Source: Corallococcus exercitus (GTDB taxonomy: Bacteria; Myxococcota; Myxococcia; Myxococcales; Myxococcaceae). From it: a stretch of 42,911 nucleotides of DNA. The notes under the pieces are model-generated. The model did no database searches. It had not been told where the DNA came from and saw only the letters and a program-made list of their open reading frames with translations. Both the position numbers and the translations under genes were made by a program. This document shows, one piece after another, positions 33,716 through 42,810 of this stretch. The DNA is taken from the NCBI RefSeq assembly GCF_003611585.1, contig NZ_RAVW01000026.1:1-42911 (forward strand), given 5' to 3'. The first letter of the stretch is position 1. Each line of letters opens with the position of its first letter.

Positions 33716-34225
33716 CTACATGCCTCCGTTGATAGACGGTCCCGTAGGTGTCACCACCACGGGCTTGATGCCTCTGGTACAGGCCTTGGGGACACGTGCC
33801 CCCTTGATGGCGGCATTGAGCGTGAGTTCGTAGAAGGACCTGAACTCTTCGCAGGCCATGCTGATGGGAGTGGCTGGCGTCGCCGCGGAAAGAGTTGCCC
33901 TTGCGGCTTGATTGGCACAGCTCGCGGAAAGGCTTTGCGCCTGTTCGGTGGAGATGAATCCCTGCGCGTCATTGGCGATGGGCATCTCCACGCCGAACCT
34001 GCAGAGGAACATCTCCCCCGAATCGCGGGCGATGCCAACGTGGAGGCACGCAGCCCGCCATCCGCCGGACCCCGAGCCCTCCCACTTCACCACTTCATGG
34101 AACACGAAGTGACGGGGGCGCAGGGCGCCCTCCACATACGTCGCGGAACCGCCTGTCGCGCAGGCGGATGACAACGCGACGCCGCACAGCGCGACAGCGG
34201 CCTTCCAGAAGGCTGATGCACCCAT
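33716..34225 (-). CDS. Small lipoprotein of unknown function
   Basis: 169 residues from ATG 34225, with GGAGGTG directly upstream; an ATG at 34249 is less likely. A signal peptide ends in lipobox LSSAC (Cys22), followed by ATGGS. The mature part has an N-terminal beta-type stretch (RPRHFVFHEVVKW) and a helical C-terminal half rich in Ala and Cys (ACEEFRSFYELTLNAAIKGA). The last 15 residues are a Pro/Gly tail. It is coupled to the soluble gene at 33158. The arrangement recalls lipoprotein plus immunity pairs (Sit type) without the large toxin; this is an inference with no alignment behind it. Confidence 0.6.
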   Translation of the reverse strand: MGASAFWKAAVALCGVALSSACATGGSATYVEGALRPRHFVFHEVVKWEGSGSGGWRAACLHVGIARDSGEMFLCRFGVEMPIANDAQGFISTEQAQSLSASCANQAARATLSAATPATPISMACEEFRSFYELTLNAAIKGARVPKACTRGIKPVVVTPTGPSINGGM

Positions 34226-34293
34226 GGCCCACCTCCAGGGGTGACACACTTCGCGGGCCGGATGTCCGGCCCCTCACGACGTGCAGCCTACCG

Positions 34294-35253
34294 CTACTGC
34301 TGCGCGACCTCCGCGCGCAGCTGGGCGATGGCGGGGGCCAGCTGCGGGGGCTGCATGTTCTTGGGCACTTCCACCGTGAAGCGTTCAAAGTGCGCCAGTG
34401 CTCCTGCCTTGTCGCCCCGGCGCAACGACAGGCTGCCCAGGAAGATGAGCGCCTCCTGCGCGTCCGGCCACGTGTCCACCAGCTCCGTCAGCTCCTGCTC
34501 CGCGCCCTGGAGGTCGCCCTGCGACGCCGCGCGCAGCACGCCTCGGTGCACCCGCAGCTCCACGTTGAACGGATCCACCGCCAGGCCCTTCAGCGTCACC
34601 TTCAGCGCTTCCTCGAACTGCTGCTGACGGATGAGCTCGTGGCTCAGCATCGACGCGGCCTCCACGTCGCTCGGGTTCGACGCCAGCCGCTGACGCGCCT
34701 GCTCCAGCTCGTCGTCCTGCTGGGGCATCTCCTGCTGCTGCTGCATCTGGGCCATGCCCGGCGGCGTCACGCCCGTGCCCATCTGGCCTTCCTCGCGCGG
34801 CTTCTGCTCGGACACCAGCAGGTAGCCCAGCCCGCCGAAGAAGACGACCACGCCCGCGCCCCACATCGCGCCCACCATCTGCGGGTTGCGCGACGCCCAG
34901 CCCGAGGGCGCCGGCACGTTGCGCGCGGGCGCCTTCTCTCCCGCCGCCTGCCGCTTCTGGTGCTCATCCTTCGCGCGCAGCGCGGCGGCCGCTTCCTTCT
35001 CCAGCCGCGCCTTCTCCGCCGTGTAGTGCTCCGCGGTGAAGTGGTGCTTCTCCGCCTCCAGCGTGCGCAGCTGCTCGATGAGCGACTGCGCCCGCTGCGC
35101 CAGGTCGTCCACCGTGCCGTCCGCCTTCGGCGACGCGTCCGGCAGCGCGCTCCCCGTCTTCATCTTCATGTAGAGGAGCCACGCGGCCGCCAGCACGAAG
35201 GCGACCGACAGGACGATGATTCCGGGCAACCAGTTGGTGGGCTCGGGCTGCAT
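34294..35253 (-). CDS. ccmI: Cytochrome c maturation protein CcmI (TPR chaperone)
   Basis: 319 residues. Two helices (about 9-28 and 128-147) enclose a charged coiled-coil loop (about 48-100), and the C-terminal 130 residues are TPR repeats (ASMLSHELIRQQQFEEALKVT and following). This is the CcmI layout, which presents apocytochrome c to the CcmF/H ligation complex at the periplasmic side. A Gln/Met-rich linker (about 165-180) joins helix 2 to the TPRs. It follows ccmH by 3 bases and is the last gene of the cluster. Confidence 0.82.
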   Translation of the reverse strand: MQPEPTNWLPGIIVLSVAFVLAAAWLLYMKMKTGSALPDASPKADGTVDDLAQRAQSLIEQLRTLEAEKHHFTAEHYTAEKARLEKEAAAALRAKDEHQKRQAAGEKAPARNVPAPSGWASRNPQMVGAMWGAGVVVFFGGLGYLLVSEQKPREEGQMGTGVTPPGMAQMQQQQEMPQQDDELEQARQRLASNPSDVEAASMLSHELIRQQQFEEALKVTLKGLAVDPFNVELRVHRGVLRAASQGDLQGAEQELTELVDTWPDAQEALIFLGSLSLRRGDKAGALAHFERFTVEVPKNMQPPQLAPAIAQLRAEVAQQ

Positions 35254-35256
35254 GGC

Positions 35257-35760
35257 TTAGCGCTCCAGCTCCCGGCGTACGGCCTGGAGATAGGGGTCCG
35301 CATCGTCGGTGGACGGCGCGGGAGTGGAAGGGGAGGGGACCGGCGCGGCTTCCGCTGACGCGGCGCCCTCGGGCAGGGGTTGGCGCTGCTTCATGATGAC
35401 GAAGAGGCCGCCCAGCACCAGCGCGACGGGCCCCAGCCACACGAACCAGTTGAAGCCCTCCGCGCGCGGCTCCAGCAGCACCCACTCGCCGTAGCGCGCC
35501 ACGAAGTAGTCGACGATCTCCGTGTCCGTCTTTCCGTCGGAGACCAGCTCACGCACCTTGTCCAGCTGCGCGCGCGCCATGGAGGACGGGCTGTCCGCCA
35601 CCGACAGGCCCTGGCACACCGCGCAGCGCAGCTTCTTCGCCAGCTGCTGCACCCGCGCCTCCTGGGCCGGCGCGAGCGGATCACTGGCGGCCTGCTGCGG
35701 CGCGAACTGCCCCGTGGCAAGGCTCAGGGCGAGGGTCAACGAGACGAGGACGGCATTCAT
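35257..35760 (-). CDS. ccmH: Cytochrome c maturation thiol-oxidoreductase CcmH
   Basis: 167 residues. A signal sequence, then the diagnostic LRCAVCQGLSVADS motif with the CxxC pair (about 46-49), the helical bundle SPSSMARAQLDKVRELV, the strand YFVARYGEWVLLEP and one membrane helix (about 105-125), then a Pro/Ser-rich cytoplasmic tail. It reduces the haem-binding cysteines of apocytochrome c. In E. coli CcmH is fused to CcmI; here they are separate, as in Pseudomonas. Confidence 0.93.
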   Translation of the reverse strand: MNAVLVSLTLALSLATGQFAPQQAASDPLAPAQEARVQQLAKKLRCAVCQGLSVADSPSSMARAQLDKVRELVSDGKTDTEIVDYFVARYGEWVLLEPRAEGFNWFVWLGPVALVLGGLFVIMKQRQPLPEGAASAEAAPVPSPSTPAPSTDDADPYLQAVRRELER

Positions 35761-35875
35761 CGGGGGCTCCAGCGGGGGCCGTCCCTAACTACCGCCCCCT
35801 GACGGGTATTGCACAGGGAAACCTGGACCGCACGCCCGCCGTCCGGGCAGCCCTTCCGTGAATCGCTCGCGGCCT

Positions 35876-37117
35876 TCAGCCCCGGTAGCCCGGGTCGGGC
35901 TCGGGCTCGGTCTCCAGGTCCTGGTCCGGGTCGTAGGGGTCGTCTTCCGGCGGGAGCAGCCCTTGCGGCTCGTCGCGGCCCAGCGCGTGGCGCACGGCAT
36001 GGAAGCCCACCGCCCCCAGTCCGACGAGGAACGCGAACGGCCCCACCGCGAGCTTCACCCCCGCGAGCGCCCAGAGCAGGCTCACGCTCACCGCGCCCAC
36101 CGGCACCCACCGCAGGAAGGACGGGCGATCCACGTCCGGCCGCAGCGCCGCGAGCACGAGCAGCGACAGGAGCGCCAGCAGCGGCAGCTCCGACAGCGGC
36201 AGGTCCCAGCCCGAGCGCGACGCGACGCCGCCCCCCTGGCTGTAGAGCGAGTCATCCGAGGGCCGCGTCGTGGGCAGCACGCGCAGCTCCGGCGGCGCGC
36301 CCCGCACGCTCCCCGGCACCGGCGCGTTGTCCGGCAGGGGCGACCCGTCCGCCATCACCTTCCCCCAGGGAAGGAACAGCGCCACCACGCACACCACCAC
36401 GCCTGCCAGCGCCAGCACCCGCGGAAAGCCCAGCAGCGAGCGCGCGTCGAAGTCGCGGCCCACGCCGTCCGGCTCCGCGATGACCAGCCGGTACTGCTCC
36501 AGGGCAATCAGCAGCGTGCCCGCCGCCCACAGGGGCACGAGCAGGTTGAAGCCCGACAGCAGCCGCACCGTGAGCGCCACGAGCAGCAGCGTGAACGCGG
36601 CGGCCGCCTCCTGCCGCATCAGCACCAGCGGCACGTGGTCCACCCAGCCCGGCGCGTTGCCGTCGCGGCGCAGCTCGCGCGCGACCAGCGCCACGCTCCC
36701 CACGAGCGTCAGCAGCGTCCCCAGCACGCCCACGCTGGGGAAGAAGGGGAGGATGGACAGCACCAGCGAGAACGTCACCAGCCCCACGCCCACCACGCTC
36801 TGCGAGTGGCCTGGCACGTCCTTCAGCCAGCGCGGGCCCGTGTACGGGTCCTCGTCCTCGTACGCGTCCGGCGGGGGCTGCGCCTTGGCGCCACGCGGGG
36901 GCGCGGAGCCGGCGCGGCCCTGCCGTCGGGCGTCCTCCTCCTCATCCAGGATCTCCGCCGCGTAGGCCGGCTCTGTCATGGGGCGGCTGGGGCGCTGGCT
37001 CTTCGCGCTGCTGCCACGCGGCGGCGGGGCCGGGCGTGCGGGCATCTTCGCGCCGCAGTTCTCGCAGTAACTCAAGCGGACGTCCGCCGCGCTCTCACCG
37101 CACTCGGGGCACTGCAT
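35876..37117 (-). CDS. Zinc-ribbon multi-helix membrane protein within the ccm cluster
   Basis: 413 residues from ATG 37117 (AGGTGG upstream); the open frame continues to 37261 without conserved sequence. The N-terminus is a zinc ribbon, CPECGESAADVRLSYCENCG (about 3-22), then a basic Pro-rich linker (about 25-105), and about eight hydrophobic helices. The C-terminal tail is an acidic Asp/Glu/Pro-rich stretch (about 385-413). Not a known ccm gene. It lies between ccmG (159 bases) and ccmH (115 bases) on the same strand, so co-transcription is possible but spacing is looser than elsewhere in the cluster. No function is proposed. Confidence 0.7.
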   Translation of the reverse strand: MQCPECGESAADVRLSYCENCGAKMPARPAPPPRGSSAKSQRPSRPMTEPAYAAEILDEEEDARRQGRAGSAPPRGAKAQPPPDAYEDEDPYTGPRWLKDVPGHSQSVVGVGLVTFSLVLSILPFFPSVGVLGTLLTLVGSVALVARELRRDGNAPGWVDHVPLVLMRQEAAAAFTLLLVALTVRLLSGFNLLVPLWAAGTLLIALEQYRLVIAEPDGVGRDFDARSLLGFPRVLALAGVVVCVVALFLPWGKVMADGSPLPDNAPVPGSVRGAPPELRVLPTTRPSDDSLYSQGGGVASRSGWDLPLSELPLLALLSLLVLAALRPDVDRPSFLRWVPVGAVSVSLLWALAGVKLAVGPFAFLVGLGAVGFHAVRHALGRDEPQGLLPPEDDPYDPDQDLETEPEPDPGYRG

Positions 37118-37276
37118 GGAGGACCACCTCGCTGGAGCAGGGGCCGGGGGTGCCCCCGCGAACGACGCCGGCAGCAGGGATTTACTACGGAAGCCGGGCC
37201 TCCCGCGAGGCGGCCCCGGGAATGCGGCTCCAACGCCGGCTCCCGGGTGCCTGCCTTCCAAGCGGGCGGCGGTGAC

Positions 37277-37837
37277 TCAGGGCTGCCGCGCGGCTTCCGC
37301 GGTGGGGCCGGCCACCGGCTGGGTCAGCTCCTTCACCCGGGCCGTCAGCGTCTTCGGATCGATGGGACCCACGTGCTTGCCGCGGATGATGCCCTGCGCG
37401 TCGATGAAGTACGTCTCCGGCACGCCCGCGACGCCGTAGTCCACGGCCATGCGCGAGCGCGTGTCCATCATCTGCGGGAAGCTGGCCCCCATGCGGCGCA
37501 GGAAGTCGAGCGCGTTGGGCTCCGTGTCCTCGAAGACGACGCCCATGAACACGGCCTGGGCGCCCAGCTCGCGCGCGCCCCACTCGAGCACCGGGTGCTC
37601 GTATTTGCAGGGCCCGCACCACGACGCCCAGAAGTTGATGACCACCGGGCGGCCCTTCAGGTCCGCGAGCTTCACGGGGTCGCCGCCATCCAGCGGCTTG
37701 AGCGTGAAGTCCGGCGCGGGCGCCCCCTTCAGCATGAAGGGCACCTCGTGAGGGTCGCGCCCGAAGCCCTGGAAGAGGACGAAGAGCAGCGCCGCCCCGA
37801 CGGCGGCGAACACCAGGGGAAGCCGCCAGCGCTTCAT
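37277..37837 (-). CDS. ccmG: Thioredoxin-like protein CcmG/DsbE (ResA-type)
   Basis: 186 residues from ATG 37837, overlapping the ccmF stop (ATGA). A single N-terminal anchor (about 7-25) leads to a periplasmic thioredoxin fold with WCGPC (about 73-77), VINFWASWCGPC, and the cis-Pro region GVAGVPETYFID. It supplies reducing equivalents to CcmH/apocytochrome. The C-terminal Ala-rich tail is short and not conserved. Confidence 0.92.
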   Translation of the reverse strand: MKRWRLPLVFAAVGAALLFVLFQGFGRDPHEVPFMLKGAPAPDFTLKPLDGGDPVKLADLKGRPVVINFWASWCGPCKYEHPVLEWGARELGAQAVFMGVVFEDTEPNALDFLRRMGASFPQMMDTRSRMAVDYGVAGVPETYFIDAQGIIRGKHVGPIDPKTLTARVKELTQPVAGPTAEAARQP

Positions 37838-39858
37838 GCCGCACCCCGCTCGGCGTCCGTGCCCGGCAGGGGAGGCGCCGCGCCCACCGGCGCCGCGTCC
37901 GCGCGCAGCACCGCGGCCTTGCGCTGCGGCCACACGGCGATGAGCGTGCCCAGGAGCAGGAGCGGCAGGCTGTACCAGATCCATCCCACCAGCGGGAACA
38001 CCCAGACGTTGAAGCTCGCCGTGCCCGTCGTCTCGCTGAAGGCCATCAGCGACACGTACAGGTCCTCCTTCGGCGACTCACGCACCGCGGGCGTGCCCAC
38101 GGGGTCCGTGCTGCGCTCGTAGTAGTTCATGCGCGGGCGCAGCTCCGTCACCTTGCCGTTGGGCGCCGTCACCTCCAGGCGCGCGGCGACGAAGGTGCGG
38201 TGCGGCTCCTCGCCGCTGGACAGGCCCATGTACTTCAGCTGGTAGCCGTCCAGCATCATCGTGCCGTCCTTCTTCAGCGTGCCGGACGTGTGCTTCACGT
38301 ACGCGCTGGAGGCCGCCACGGCGACGATGATGAGCACGATGCCCAGGTGCACCACGTAGCCGCCGAAGCGCCGGCGCGCCTTGCCCGTCGCGGTGGTCAG
38401 CGCCGTGACGAAGCCTTCCTTGCGCTCCGTCATGCGCACGCGCACCGGCACCACCAGTTCGCGCAGCGTGATGACGGTGACGAAGCCGCCCAGGCCGAAC
38501 GTGAGCAGCGGGTACACGCCGCGCAGACCCGCCGCGTAGCAGGCAATGGTGATGACCACGCCCACCGCCGCGGGGATGAGGAACTGGCGGCGCAGCGCGG
38601 CCTTGTCCGGCGTGCCCCAGGGCAGCACCGGGCCCACGCCCATGAGGAAGAGCACCGCGATGCCGCCCGGCACCGCCATCTTGTTGAAGTACGGCTCGCC
38701 CACGCTCACGCGGATGCCGCGCACGGCCTCCGACACCAGCGGGTAGAGCGTGCCCAGCAGCACCGTGAAGGTGATGGCCACGAACACCAGGTTGTTCACC
38801 AGGATGCTCGCCTCGCGCGACATCATCGACGTGAGGCGGCCCTCCGGCGCCAGCAGGTGGCCGCGCGTGGCCAGCAGGCCAATGCACACCACCAGCAGGA
38901 TGGCGATGAACACGAGGAACGTGGGCCCGATGTCCGACTGGGTGAACGAGTGCACCGAGTTGAAGATGCCGGAGCGGGTCATGAACGTGCCCAGGATGGT
39001 GAGCACGAACGACGCCAGCGCGAGGCTCAGCGTCCACAGCTTCAGCATCCGCTTGCGCTCCTGCACCATGGTGGAGTGCATGAACGCCGTCGCGGTCAGC
39101 CACGGCAGGAACGACGCGTTCTCCACCGGGTCCCACGCCCAGTAGCCACCCCAGCCCAGCACGGCGTACGCCCACCAGGAGCCCAGCACGATGCCCAGCG
39201 TGAGGAACATCCACGCGATGAGCGTCCAGCGCCGCAGGGGCGCCATCCACGCTTCACCAATCTCCCCGCGCAGCAGGCCCGCCACGGCGACGCCGAACGG
39301 CACCGTCATGCCCACGTAGCCCGCGTAGAGCATGGGCGGGTGGATGATCATCAGGAAGTGGTTCTGGAGCAGCGGGTTGGGCCCCGGGCCGTCCGCCGGC
39401 ACCGGCGACACGGCGCCCCAGGGGTTGGCCGGGCCCGCGATGAGGAAGGCGAAGAAGACGCCCACGGCCAGCATGGTGCCCAGCGCCAGCTGCATGTAGC
39501 GCGCGTGTTCCTTGCGGTGCACGAAGGCGAACGCCGCCACGTACACGCCCATGATGAGGCCCCAGAAGAGGATGGAGCCTTCCAGCGCGCTCCACAGCGA
39601 CACGATGGTGTAGATGAGCGGCGTGGCGCGGCTGCCCACCTGGGCCACGTACTTCACGCTGAAGTCGTGGCTGATGAGCGCTTCCACCATCACCAGGTTG
39701 CTGCCAATCATGCACGCGGCGAAGCCCCACACCGCGCGCAGCACCCAGGGGTAGCTGGCGTCGTTGCGGCGCATGCCGCCCACCAGTCCCAGGATCGCGC
39801 CGAACGCCGCGAAGGCCAGGCCCGCGAGGACCAGCCCATAGCCCAGCATTCCGTTCAC
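37834..39858 (-). CDS. ccmF: Cytochrome c haem lyase subunit CcmF
   Basis: 674 residues from GTG 39858, which overlaps the ccmE stop as GTGA; ATG 39849 is three codons further in. About 15 hydrophobic helices are present. The tryptophan-rich WWD segment reads GGYWAWDPVENASFLPW (about 235-251), and His residues in nearby loops can serve as haem ligands. It takes haem from CcmE and attaches it to apocytochrome c. The long C-terminal periplasmic loop (TFVAARLEVTAPNGKVTELRPRMNYY) is as in the family. Confidence 0.94.
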   Translation of the reverse strand: MNGMLGYGLVLAGLAFAAFGAILGLVGGMRRNDASYPWVLRAVWGFAACMIGSNLVMVEALISHDFSVKYVAQVGSRATPLIYTIVSLWSALEGSILFWGLIMGVYVAAFAFVHRKEHARYMQLALGTMLAVGVFFAFLIAGPANPWGAVSPVPADGPGPNPLLQNHFLMIIHPPMLYAGYVGMTVPFGVAVAGLLRGEIGEAWMAPLRRWTLIAWMFLTLGIVLGSWWAYAVLGWGGYWAWDPVENASFLPWLTATAFMHSTMVQERKRMLKLWTLSLALASFVLTILGTFMTRSGIFNSVHSFTQSDIGPTFLVFIAILLVVCIGLLATRGHLLAPEGRLTSMMSREASILVNNLVFVAITFTVLLGTLYPLVSEAVRGIRVSVGEPYFNKMAVPGGIAVLFLMGVGPVLPWGTPDKAALRRQFLIPAAVGVVITIACYAAGLRGVYPLLTFGLGGFVTVITLRELVVPVRVRMTERKEGFVTALTTATGKARRRFGGYVVHLGIVLIIVAVAASSAYVKHTSGTLKKDGTMMLDGYQLKYMGLSSGEEPHRTFVAARLEVTAPNGKVTELRPRMNYYERSTDPVGTPAVRESPKEDLYVSLMAFSETTGTASFNVWVFPLVGWIWYSLPLLLLGTLIAVWPQRKAAVLRADAAPVGAAPPLPGTDAERGAA

Positions 39859-40349
39859 GGCGCCCCCGGGGGCGTCACGGTCGCGGTGGTGGCGCCCTCG
39901 GCCAGCGTGTCCTGCCACTTGCGCGGGGACTCGCCCTCCTTGGGAGCGCGGTACTCGTTGGAGTGGTTCACCATCAGCCGGTTGGACGTGAAGATGCCGG
40001 CCTTGTCATAGGTGCCCTCCACCACGACGCCGATCTTCTCGCGGAACATCTGCGGGGGCGTCTCCAGCGAGCGCACGTGCACGCTCTTGGCGTCCGCGTG
40101 CGCGTTGTCCGCCACGCGGAAGTCCAGCGTGGTGTGGCCCTCGTTCCACTGGATGCTGCCCGGCTGCACCACGCCGCCCAGGCGGATGGTGGCCGTGTAG
40201 GCCTTGTCGCCGTTGGAGAGCAGCTCCGACGGGCTCCAGTAATAGACGAGGTTGTCGCCGATGTTGCCGAAGGCGATGAAACCAAGGCCGGCGCCGGCGA
40301 AGAGCAGGGCTCCCAGCGCGATGAGACGGTTGCGGTTGACGGGCGTCAT
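39855..40349 (-). CDS. ccmE: Haem chaperone CcmE
   Basis: 164 residues from ATG 40349. An N-terminal anchor helix (about 8-27) precedes an OB-fold domain. The haem-binding motif is NHSNEY (His and Tyr spaced HxxxY), equivalent to E. coli His130/Tyr134, preceded by VVVEGTYDKAGIF. The C-terminal tail is flexible. It carries haem from CcmC to CcmF in the periplasm. Confidence 0.93.
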   Translation of the reverse strand: MTPVNRNRLIALGALLFAGAGLGFIAFGNIGDNLVYYWSPSELLSNGDKAYTATIRLGGVVQPGSIQWNEGHTTLDFRVADNAHADAKSVHVRSLETPPQMFREKIGVVVEGTYDKAGIFTSNRLMVNHSNEYRAPKEGESPRKWQDTLAEGATTATVTPPGAP

Positions 40350-40353
40350 GGGC

Positions 40354-40524
40354 TCACTCCTTCGAATCGGCGGCGGCGCGGGGACGCCGCGCCCAGAGGG
40401 ACACCGAGTAGAGCACGAAGGCGGCCACGGAGATGCCGTAGCACGCGCCCACGTACCCCCAACCACCCTGGAGACGGCCACTGCCCACCTGGGCCAGCAG
40501 CATCAGCGACGTCAGCGAGGTCAT
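40354..40524 (-). CDS. ccmD: Haem exporter protein CcmD (small)
   Basis: 56 residues from ATG 40524. One helix (about 24-42, WGYVGACYGISVAAFVLYS) is followed by a basic end (WARRPRAAADSKE), the usual CcmD layout with a Tyr in the helix. It starts two bases after ccmC and ends four before ccmE, and is identified largely by position and layout. CcmD releases holo-CcmE from the CcmABC complex. Confidence 0.8.
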   Translation of the reverse strand: MTSLTSLMLLAQVGSGRLQGGWGYVGACYGISVAAFVLYSVSLWARRPRAAADSKE

Positions 40525-40526
40525 GT

Positions 40527-41240
40527 TCAGGCCACCTTCGAGGAATGGGTCGCGCGCAGCGCGGGGTCGTCCGTGGGCAGCGCCTCCGGCAGCGCCACCT
40601 CCGCCTGCCGCTCCGCGAGCGCGATGCGGTAGCGGTGCACCATGAAGAGGATGAGCAGCGCCAGCATGCCGAACGCCGACACGCGCAGGGGCAGCACCAT
40701 CTGCGGGTCCACCGTCTTGGGGCTGGACTGCACCTGGTGGAGGCTGCGCCACCAGCGCACGGAGAACCACACGATGGGCAGGTTGATGGCCCCGATGATG
40801 GCCACCACCGCGCTCCACACCGCGCGCTTCTCCGGATCCTCCACGAAGCGCCGCAGCACCAGGTAGCCCGTGTAGGACACCAGCAGGATGGCCTCCGACG
40901 TGAGGCGCGGGTCCCAGGACCAGTACACGCCCCAGGTGGGGCGGCCCCAGATGGAGCCGGTGATCATCCCCAGCGTGCCGAAGAGCAGGCCGACCTCCGC
41001 GGAGGCCTCCGCCATCGCGTCCGTCTTCCACGACTGACGCATGAGGTACGTCACCGCGGCCACGAAGTTGATGAACATGGCCATCATGGCCATCCACTGG
41101 AGCGGCACGTGGACGTACATGATGCGCTGCACCTCGCCCATCTCACGGTCGGGCGGCGCCCACGCAAGGCCCAACCACCAGCCCGCGCCCAGCAATGCCA
41201 GCGTCAGCGCCGGCAGGCCAAACTTGACGAACTTGTTCAT
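40527..41240 (-). CDS. ccmC: Haem handling protein CcmC
   Basis: 237 residues, six helices. The WWD motif is WGRPTWGVYWSWDPRLTS (about 97-114), and the flanking His residues (YVHVPLQW, near 44) are the expected haem ligands. It forms with CcmA, B and D the complex that loads haem on CcmE. The start is three bases after the ccmB stop. Confidence 0.95.
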   Translation of the reverse strand: MNKFVKFGLPALTLALLGAGWWLGLAWAPPDREMGEVQRIMYVHVPLQWMAMMAMFINFVAAVTYLMRQSWKTDAMAEASAEVGLLFGTLGMITGSIWGRPTWGVYWSWDPRLTSEAILLVSYTGYLVLRRFVEDPEKRAVWSAVVAIIGAINLPIVWFSVRWWRSLHQVQSSPKTVDPQMVLPLRVSAFGMLALLILFMVHRYRIALAERQAEVALPEALPTDDPALRATHSSKVA

Positions 41241-41243
41241 CCT

Positions 41244-41948
41244 TCAGTCCTCGATGACCCGGGGAAACAGCACGAAGCCCACGCCCCAATAAATCAGATT
41301 GAACCCCAGCAGCAGCCCCTGCCATGAGCCCAGCTGCTGCATCGGGTCACCCTGGAGTACGAGCGTGGTCCCCTTGGCAGCGGAGAGGAGGGCCGGGATG
41401 ACGAGCGGGAACAATAGCAGAGGCAGCAGAACATCCCGGGCTCGCGCATTGCTGGAGATGGCCGCGTAGACGGTCCCCGGGGCGCTCAGCGCCAGGCTGC
41501 CCAGGACCAGGATGCCCGCCAGGTCACCGACCCCGGTGACGATGCGCACCCCGTAAAGGGCCACCATCACGGGCACCAGCACCACCGCCAGCGCCAGCAG
41601 CAGCAGGGCGTTGCCCAGCGCCTTGGAGAGGAAGATGGCGCGCGCGTCCGCCGGGGCCAGCCGCACGCCGTCCAGGCAGGCGTTCTCCGTCTCCACGCGG
41701 AAGGACTCGCCCAGGGACAGGACGCTGGCGAAGAGGATGGCCAGCCACAGGTAGCCGCCCGCGTTGCGCTCCAACAGCTTCGTGTCCGGGCCCAGCGCGA
41801 AGGAGAAGAGCAGCAGCGTGGCCATGGCGAAGAACACCAGCGCGTTGAGCCGCGCGCGGGTGCGCCATTCAATGAGCAGGTCCTTGCGCAAGAGGACGAG
41901 CGTCGTCGCCAGCAGACCCGGGGGACGCTTGGGGTTCGGGGGGCTCAT
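41244..41948 (-). CDS. ccmB: Haem exporter membrane subunit CcmB
   Basis: 234 residues from ATG 41948, overlapping the ccmA stop (ATGA). Six hydrophobic helices; RKDLLIEWRTR at the N-terminus and ENACLDGVRLAP in the second loop match the family. It is the membrane partner of the CcmA ATPase. Confidence 0.93.
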   Translation of the reverse strand: MSPPNPKRPPGLLATTLVLLRKDLLIEWRTRARLNALVFFAMATLLLFSFALGPDTKLLERNAGGYLWLAILFASVLSLGESFRVETENACLDGVRLAPADARAIFLSKALGNALLLLALAVVLVPVMVALYGVRIVTGVGDLAGILVLGSLALSAPGTVYAAISSNARARDVLLPLLLFPLVIPALLSAAKGTTLVLQGDPMQQLGSWQGLLLGFNLIYWGVGFVLFPRVIED

Positions 41949-42610
41949 GCCGCCACCGCCCGGCCGTCCTGCAGGTGCAGCCGCTCCTCGCACAGGCTCA
42001 GGCCCTGTTCGATGAGGTGCGTGGCCAGCACCACGGTGGTTCCGCCCGCCTTCAGCTCCGCGATGACGCCCTCCATGTCCTGGATGCCCGCGGGGTCCAA
42101 TTCGCCGAAGGGTTCGTCCAGGAGCGCCAGGGCCGGGGCCTTCATCAGGAGCCGCGCGATGGCCAGGCGCTTGCGCATGCCCGCGCTGAAGCCGCGCACC
42201 GGGCTGTCCGTGCGGCGGGTGAGGCCCACCTTGTTGAGCAGCGCGTCCGCGACGTCCTGGGGCGCGTCCACGCCCAGCAGGCGCCCCAGCACCATCAGGT
42301 TCTGCTGCGCGGTGAGGTCCTCATAGAGGAAGCTGGCGTGGGACAGGAGCGCCACGTCGCGGCGCACGGCCTCGCGATCCAGGACGGCGTCCCGGCCCAG
42401 CACCTCCACCCGGCCCGCGGTGGGCCCGAGCGCGGTGGCCACGAGGCGCAGGAGCGTCGTCTTCCCGGAGCCGTTGTGGCCGGTGAGCAGCAGCGAGCGG
42501 CCAGCGGGCAGTGCGTAGGTGAGCCGCGCCAGCGCCCACCTTCGCCCATAGCGCTTGCTCACGTCGTGGAGGGCGAGCGCGGGCGCTGATCCAGAGGGGA
42601 GAGGGGGCAT
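41945..42610 (-). CDS. ccmA: Haem exporter ATP-binding protein CcmA
   Basis: 221 residues from ATG 42610, first gene of the operon. ABC features: Walker A GHNGSGKTT (about 44-52), signature GFSAGMRKRLAIARLL, Walker B ALALLDEPF, and ATHL with the switch His. The N-terminus (MPPLPSGSAPALALHDVSKRYG) is a little longer than usual. No strong ribosome site is visible upstream, so start ATG 42610 is provisional but is the first in-frame ATG before the conserved region. Confidence 0.92.
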   Translation of the reverse strand: MPPLPSGSAPALALHDVSKRYGRRWALARLTYALPAGRSLLLTGHNGSGKTTLLRLVATALGPTAGRVEVLGRDAVLDREAVRRDVALLSHASFLYEDLTAQQNLMVLGRLLGVDAPQDVADALLNKVGLTRRTDSPVRGFSAGMRKRLAIARLLMKAPALALLDEPFGELDPAGIQDMEGVIAELKAGGTTVVLATHLIEQGLSLCEERLHLQDGRAVAA

Positions 42611-42631
42611 CGGCGGGTCGTTTCGTAGCCG

Positions 42632-42660
42632 GAAACCCCGATGTTCACCAGTGAAACCCC
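42632..42660. promoter_or_regulatory. Palindrome between two GAAACCCC repeats upstream of ccmA
   Basis: A 12-bp palindrome, TTCACCAGTGAA (42644-42655), lies 34 bases before the ccmA start codon. GAAACCCC occurs on either side at 42632-42639 and 42653-42660, 21 bases apart (two helical turns). This is operator-like, but no regulator can be named. Confidence 0.4.
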
Positions 42661-42810
42661 CGGGGTCGCCCGCCGGAGGACAAGAAGTTTTTACGCCTGC
42701 TTCTTCCGTCGCTTTCGCCGGGGGACTGAAAGGTTTTCGCCACGGGTGGGCGCCCGACTGCCCTGGTACACCCAGGTAGGACCTCCGCAGGGGCGTACAT
42801 GCCCCCGGGG

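Noticed and set aside
38200-40011. 603-residue plus-strand frame opposite ccmF/ccmE
   Set aside because: Shadow of ccmF with His/Arg/Gln bias.
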